DNA from: JAUIAI01 sp045106815 | Lineage (GTDB): Bacteria > Pseudomonadota > Gammaproteobacteria > Burkholderiales > Burkholderiaceae_E | DNA: 64,000 nucleotides | Assembly: GCA_045106815.1 (NCBI GenBank) | Contig: JBGCFG010000009.1 | Coordinates: 124,001-188,000, forward strand | Direction of reading: 5' to 3' | Shown: positions 61,388 through 64,000 of the stretch, in pieces | Layout of the letters: the number at the start of each line of letters is the position of its first letter | How positions within the stretch are numbered: the stretch's first letter is position 1 | Position numbers and translations under genes: made by a program | Notes under the pieces: generated by a model | Databases searched by the model: none | The model's input: the letters and a program-made list of their open reading frames with translations, nothing else | What the model was told of the DNA's origin: nothing

Positions 61388-62623
61388 ATGAGTTTACGAG
61401 CAACCCGCCGTCGATTGATTCAAGCCGGCGCGCTTTCAGTTGGCATGATCGGAGGCACGCCCTGGGCGCTTGCTCAGAGCCGAACAGACCGACCATTCGA
61501 TTTGCTGATTCAGGGCGGACGGGTGATCGATCCGTCTCAGGGCATTGATACGGTTGCCGACATTGGCATTGATAAGGGCATTATTCGAGCTGTTGGCCCT
61601 ACGCTGTCCGCGGAGGGTGCGGGCAAGGTGCTTGATGCAAGCAACAAAATCGTGACACCTGGACTCATTGACGCTCATGTACATGTAGCCGATGGCATGA
61701 TGCCGGTATCGATGGTGCCCGATGATGCGGGCATCCGATCAGGTGTCACCACTGTCATTGATGCCGGATCGACTGGCGGCAGAACCTACGCTGGGTTTCG
61801 AAAACACATCATCAAGCCTGCAGAAACCCGCATCTATACTTTGCTGAACATTGCATCGGTTGGACTGGTCGTGCTCAATGAACTCTATGCCGACCCAAAA
61901 TTCATTAGCCGCAAAAGAGCTTACCGCGCGATTCGCGCCAATCGCGATCAAATCATTGGGCTGAAGGCACGGGTTCGTGGTCGCCCTGAAACGCTCGAGC
62001 ACGACATTAGCGTGATGAAAGTGGTTCGGGAAATTGGCGAAGAAACTGGGCTGCCGACCATGATGCACTGGACCAACCAGTCCAAGTTGCTCGATCAGTT
62101 ACGCCCCGGCGACTATCTAACCCATCCGTTTAATCCCGATTACCTGAACCCAAGCGCTGTCATGGCCGACGGCAAACTATTCCCAACCGTCTCTGAATTG
62201 AAAGACCGTGGCATTATGGTTGAGTTAGGGCACGGATCTTCGTTTGACTGGAACAAAGCTGAAGCGGCAGCTGAACAAGGCTGGTTTCCTGACGTGCTCT
62301 CAACGGATATGTTTACCCGCTACTTCCGGCCCAAAGGGGTCGTTGGGGATCTCGGGTCCGTGATGTCCAAGTTCATGATGCTTGGGTTGACTCTTAATCA
62401 GGTCATTGAAAAAACCACCATCGCGCCAGTTCGCATGGCTGGTATTCCGGAAGCGCTGGGAACCTTGAAGGTCGGCGCCATTGCTGATATCACCGTTCTG
62501 GAACAAAAGCAGGGCAGCTTCGTCTACGTTGACAGTCCTCGGCTAAAAGCTACCCGGACGGGCACGGAGAAACTGACTGCAACTGCAACTGTTAAGTCGG
62601 GGCGCTTGTACGAACTGGCGTAG
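61388..62623 (+). CDS. Tat-exported amidohydrolase/deacetylase family metallohydrolase
   Basis: A 411-residue amidohydrolase. The signal MSLRATRRRLIQAGALSVGM has the twin-arginine pattern, so it should be exported folded with its metals. The HxH metal motif is GLIDAHVHVAD, the bridging Lys is probably in QIIGLKARV, a His lies in MMHWTNQS and the catalytic Asp in VLSTDMFTRY. The closest named group is the dihydroorotase-like 'amidohydrolase/deacetylase' family; D-amino-acid or acyl-amide substrates are possible. It starts one base after the ATP-grasp stop, so it is part of this gene set. Its 3' end overlaps the convergent MATE gene by 32 bases. Confidence 0.88.
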   Translation: MSLRATRRRLIQAGALSVGMIGGTPWALAQSRTDRPFDLLIQGGRVIDPSQGIDTVADIGIDKGIIRAVGPTLSAEGAGKVLDASNKIVTPGLIDAHVHVADGMMPVSMVPDDAGIRSGVTTVIDAGSTGGRTYAGFRKHIIKPAETRIYTLLNIASVGLVVLNELYADPKFISRKRAYRAIRANRDQIIGLKARVRGRPETLEHDISVMKVVREIGEETGLPTMMHWTNQSKLLDQLRPGDYLTHPFNPDYLNPSAVMADGKLFPTVSELKDRGIMVELGHGSSFDWNKAEAAAEQGWFPDVLSTDMFTRYFRPKGVVGDLGSVMSKFMMLGLTLNQVIEKTTIAPVRMAGIPEALGTLKVGAIADITVLEQKQGSFVYVDSPRLKATRTGTEKLTATATVKSGRLYELA

Positions 62624-63953
62624 AAACGCCGGCTCGCTGCAAGCGGTTAGTGAGCCAAAACGCGACTGAAATAGCGATGATTCCGGATAGAGCAGCGCCT
62701 GCCGCCTGACCTGCCAGAGCCCCTTTTGCGCCATAGTAATAGGCGCCCAACCACACGAATGGAATGGTGCCAAGCGTTGCTTTGCCCCAATTGGCGATCG
62801 TGGACCAAGCCGCTCTATTCAGGTTGTTGAAAGTCGCGTTAGCAACAAACTGCGCGCCGTCGAAGACGAAGACAACTGCTGTAAACGTACAAAAGAACGC
62901 AATCATCGCAGCTGCATCACCAGTGACGCTGAATAGCGCGATTAGGGCATCCTGAAGCGCAAACAGCGCGAGTGCGACCAGCATAATGAAGCCCGCAGCA
63001 AACGCAACAGCTTCACGTACCGTCTTCTTGACGCGGTCAAAGCGTTCAGCACCGAAGTTTTGCCCGATGATGGGTCCAACTGCACCCGACAGAGAGTACA
63101 CCACACCGAACGCCACTGGCATGATGCGCGAAACGATTGCATAGCCGGCGACCGCTCCATCGCCAAAGGTCGCAATGGTTGCGGTTACGAAGGCGTTGCC
63201 GATGGGCGTCGCGGTGTTAGTCACCATGGCGGGCGCGGCAATACCGATGATCAACCGAAAGTTTGCTGCTAGGTGTTTGAGCGACGGCCTGAAGCAGTAG
63301 CCCATACGTCCGAACACCATCCATAGTCCGATGGCACCCATGGCAATCCGCGCGACTGCAGATGCCGTGGCGGCGCCAGCAACACCCATATCGAAACCAA
63401 AGATCAGGATAGGGTCCAGCACAAGATTTACCCCCGCACCGGCCAGCGTGATCCACATCGCCATATTGGCTTGCCCAAGCGCTCGCAGCACGCCCCCCGC
63501 CGCCATGCCGAGCATTAACAGACTCATGAACGGCACCACAATACGCAGGTAGGTTGTGCCTAGTTCGAGCGCACGACCCTTGGCTCCTATCAAACTGAGT
63601 AACTCAGGCACGAACCACCAGACAACGATAGACGCCGGAATCGTGACGCCCAGAGCAAACACAAAGACGGCGTTGGCTTGCTGCTCGGCTAGATCATCAC
63701 GCCCAGCCCCGGTCGCACGCGAGACTAGTGCCGACATCGTAATCGCTAGACCAATCGAAATAGAGGTCGTAAAAAACAGAATCGACCCAGCATAGCCAAT
63801 GGCCGATGCCAACTCGACCTCGCCAAGTAAGCTTAGAAAAAACATGTCCGCCAAATCAACCAGGAACACACCCATCAAGCCAATTGCTGAGGTGAAGGTC
63901 ATCACCGTGATGTGACCGAACAAAGAGCCTGTCGTAAAGCGAGGGGTACTCAT
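62592..63953 (-). CDS. MATE-family efflux transporter
   Basis: A 453-residue inner-membrane exporter of about 12 helices, driven by Na+ or H+. It shows the MATE arrangement of two homologous halves: FLVDLADMFFLSLLGEVELA near the N-terminus, LRALGQANMAMWITLAGAGVNLVLDPILIF at the end of the first half, and GPIIGQNFGAERFDRVKKTV in the second. The N-terminal repeat segment AIGYAGSILFFTTSISIGLAITMSALVSRATGAG is also typical. It would expel drugs or metabolites. It converges on and overlaps the amidohydrolase gene. Confidence 0.93.
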   Translation of the reverse strand: MSTPRFTTGSLFGHITVMTFTSAIGLMGVFLVDLADMFFLSLLGEVELASAIGYAGSILFFTTSISIGLAITMSALVSRATGAGRDDLAEQQANAVFVFALGVTIPASIVVWWFVPELLSLIGAKGRALELGTTYLRIVVPFMSLLMLGMAAGGVLRALGQANMAMWITLAGAGVNLVLDPILIFGFDMGVAGAATASAVARIAMGAIGLWMVFGRMGYCFRPSLKHLAANFRLIIGIAAPAMVTNTATPIGNAFVTATIATFGDGAVAGYAIVSRIMPVAFGVVYSLSGAVGPIIGQNFGAERFDRVKKTVREAVAFAAGFIMLVALALFALQDALIALFSVTGDAAAMIAFFCTFTAVVFVFDGAQFVANATFNNLNRAAWSTIANWGKATLGTIPFVWLGAYYYGAKGALAGQAAGAALSGIIAISVAFWLTNRLQRAGVSTPVRTSAPT

Positions 63954-64000
63954 GGGTGACGATGAACTGGCGATTGGGGAAAGTGTTGCTGGGAGTGGGC

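Noticed and set aside
1..64000. CRISPR arrays, insertion sequences, prophage or defence systems
   Set aside because: No regularly spaced repeats, transposase, integrase, Cas or phage structural genes were seen on either strand.

Overview
The window reads as chromosomal DNA of a betaproteobacterium, most likely of the order Burkholderiales. The order rnc-era-recO-pdxJ-acpS, then nagZ-uvrC-pgsA followed by tRNA-Gly(GCC), tRNA-Cys(GCA) and tRNA-Leu(UAA), is what one expects in that group; the uvrC-pgsA-Gly-Cys-Leu part is also shared with enterobacteria. Coding density is high, base composition looks moderately GC-rich and even, and there is no insertion sequence, prophage, CRISPR array or rRNA. 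The TAXI-TRAP and glycine-betaine-type transporters suggest an organism living on dissolved organic acids and osmolytes; that is inference.

Layout. 1-3472: housekeeping block (RNase III C-terminus, Era, RecO, PdxJ, AcpS). 3626-7663: an inserted accessory stretch with two tandem spondin-domain exported proteins and an OmpR-type two-component system. 7730-12752: NagZ, UvrC, PgsA and the three tRNAs, with a short-chain dehydrogenase between the Cys and Leu tRNAs. 12911-16696: TAXI solute-binding protein and fused TRAP permease. 16718-26268: TesA diverging from a YbbA-type ATPase, glyoxalase I, Pgi, NAD(P)HX repair enzyme and PurL. 26318-30442: a structured region ending in a minus-strand terminator, then a CHASE histidine kinase, a NarL-type regulator and a second TAXI binding protein in one overlapping operon. 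30434-35427: acyl-CoA ligase, two acyl-CoA dehydrogenases and a LysR regulator. 35486-40723: LysR regulator diverging from a divergent M19 'dipeptidase' gene and a glycine-betaine-type ABC transporter. 40750-45284: YkgJ-type protein coupled to an MnmC-like protein, an OmpA-family protein and an Hfq-like Sm protein. 45621-50565: MepK-like endopeptidase and LdtD-like L,D-transpeptidase, acetoacetyl-CoA synthetase, cold-shock protein. 50749-56336: small membrane protein, FemAB-like transferase, esterase, phosphohexomutase, sugar nucleotidyltransferase and GT14 glycosyltransferase. 56486-62623: M14 carboxypeptidase lipoprotein, retropepsin-like protease, inactive transglutaminase-7TM protein, ATP-grasp ligase and Tat-exported amidohydrolase. 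62592-63953: MATE exporter.

The most interesting parts are: (i) the 56486-62623 set, which looks like an envelope-associated peptide ligation, sensing and removal system of unknown substrate; (ii) the Hfq-like protein with altered RNA-binding faces and a long basic tail; (iii) the three-gene operon in which a TAXI binding protein without a permease is joined to a CHASE kinase and its regulator; and (iv) an MnmC-like protein whose methyltransferase half appears to have lost its catalytic motif. All functional statements rest on reading motifs and gene order; no database search was run.
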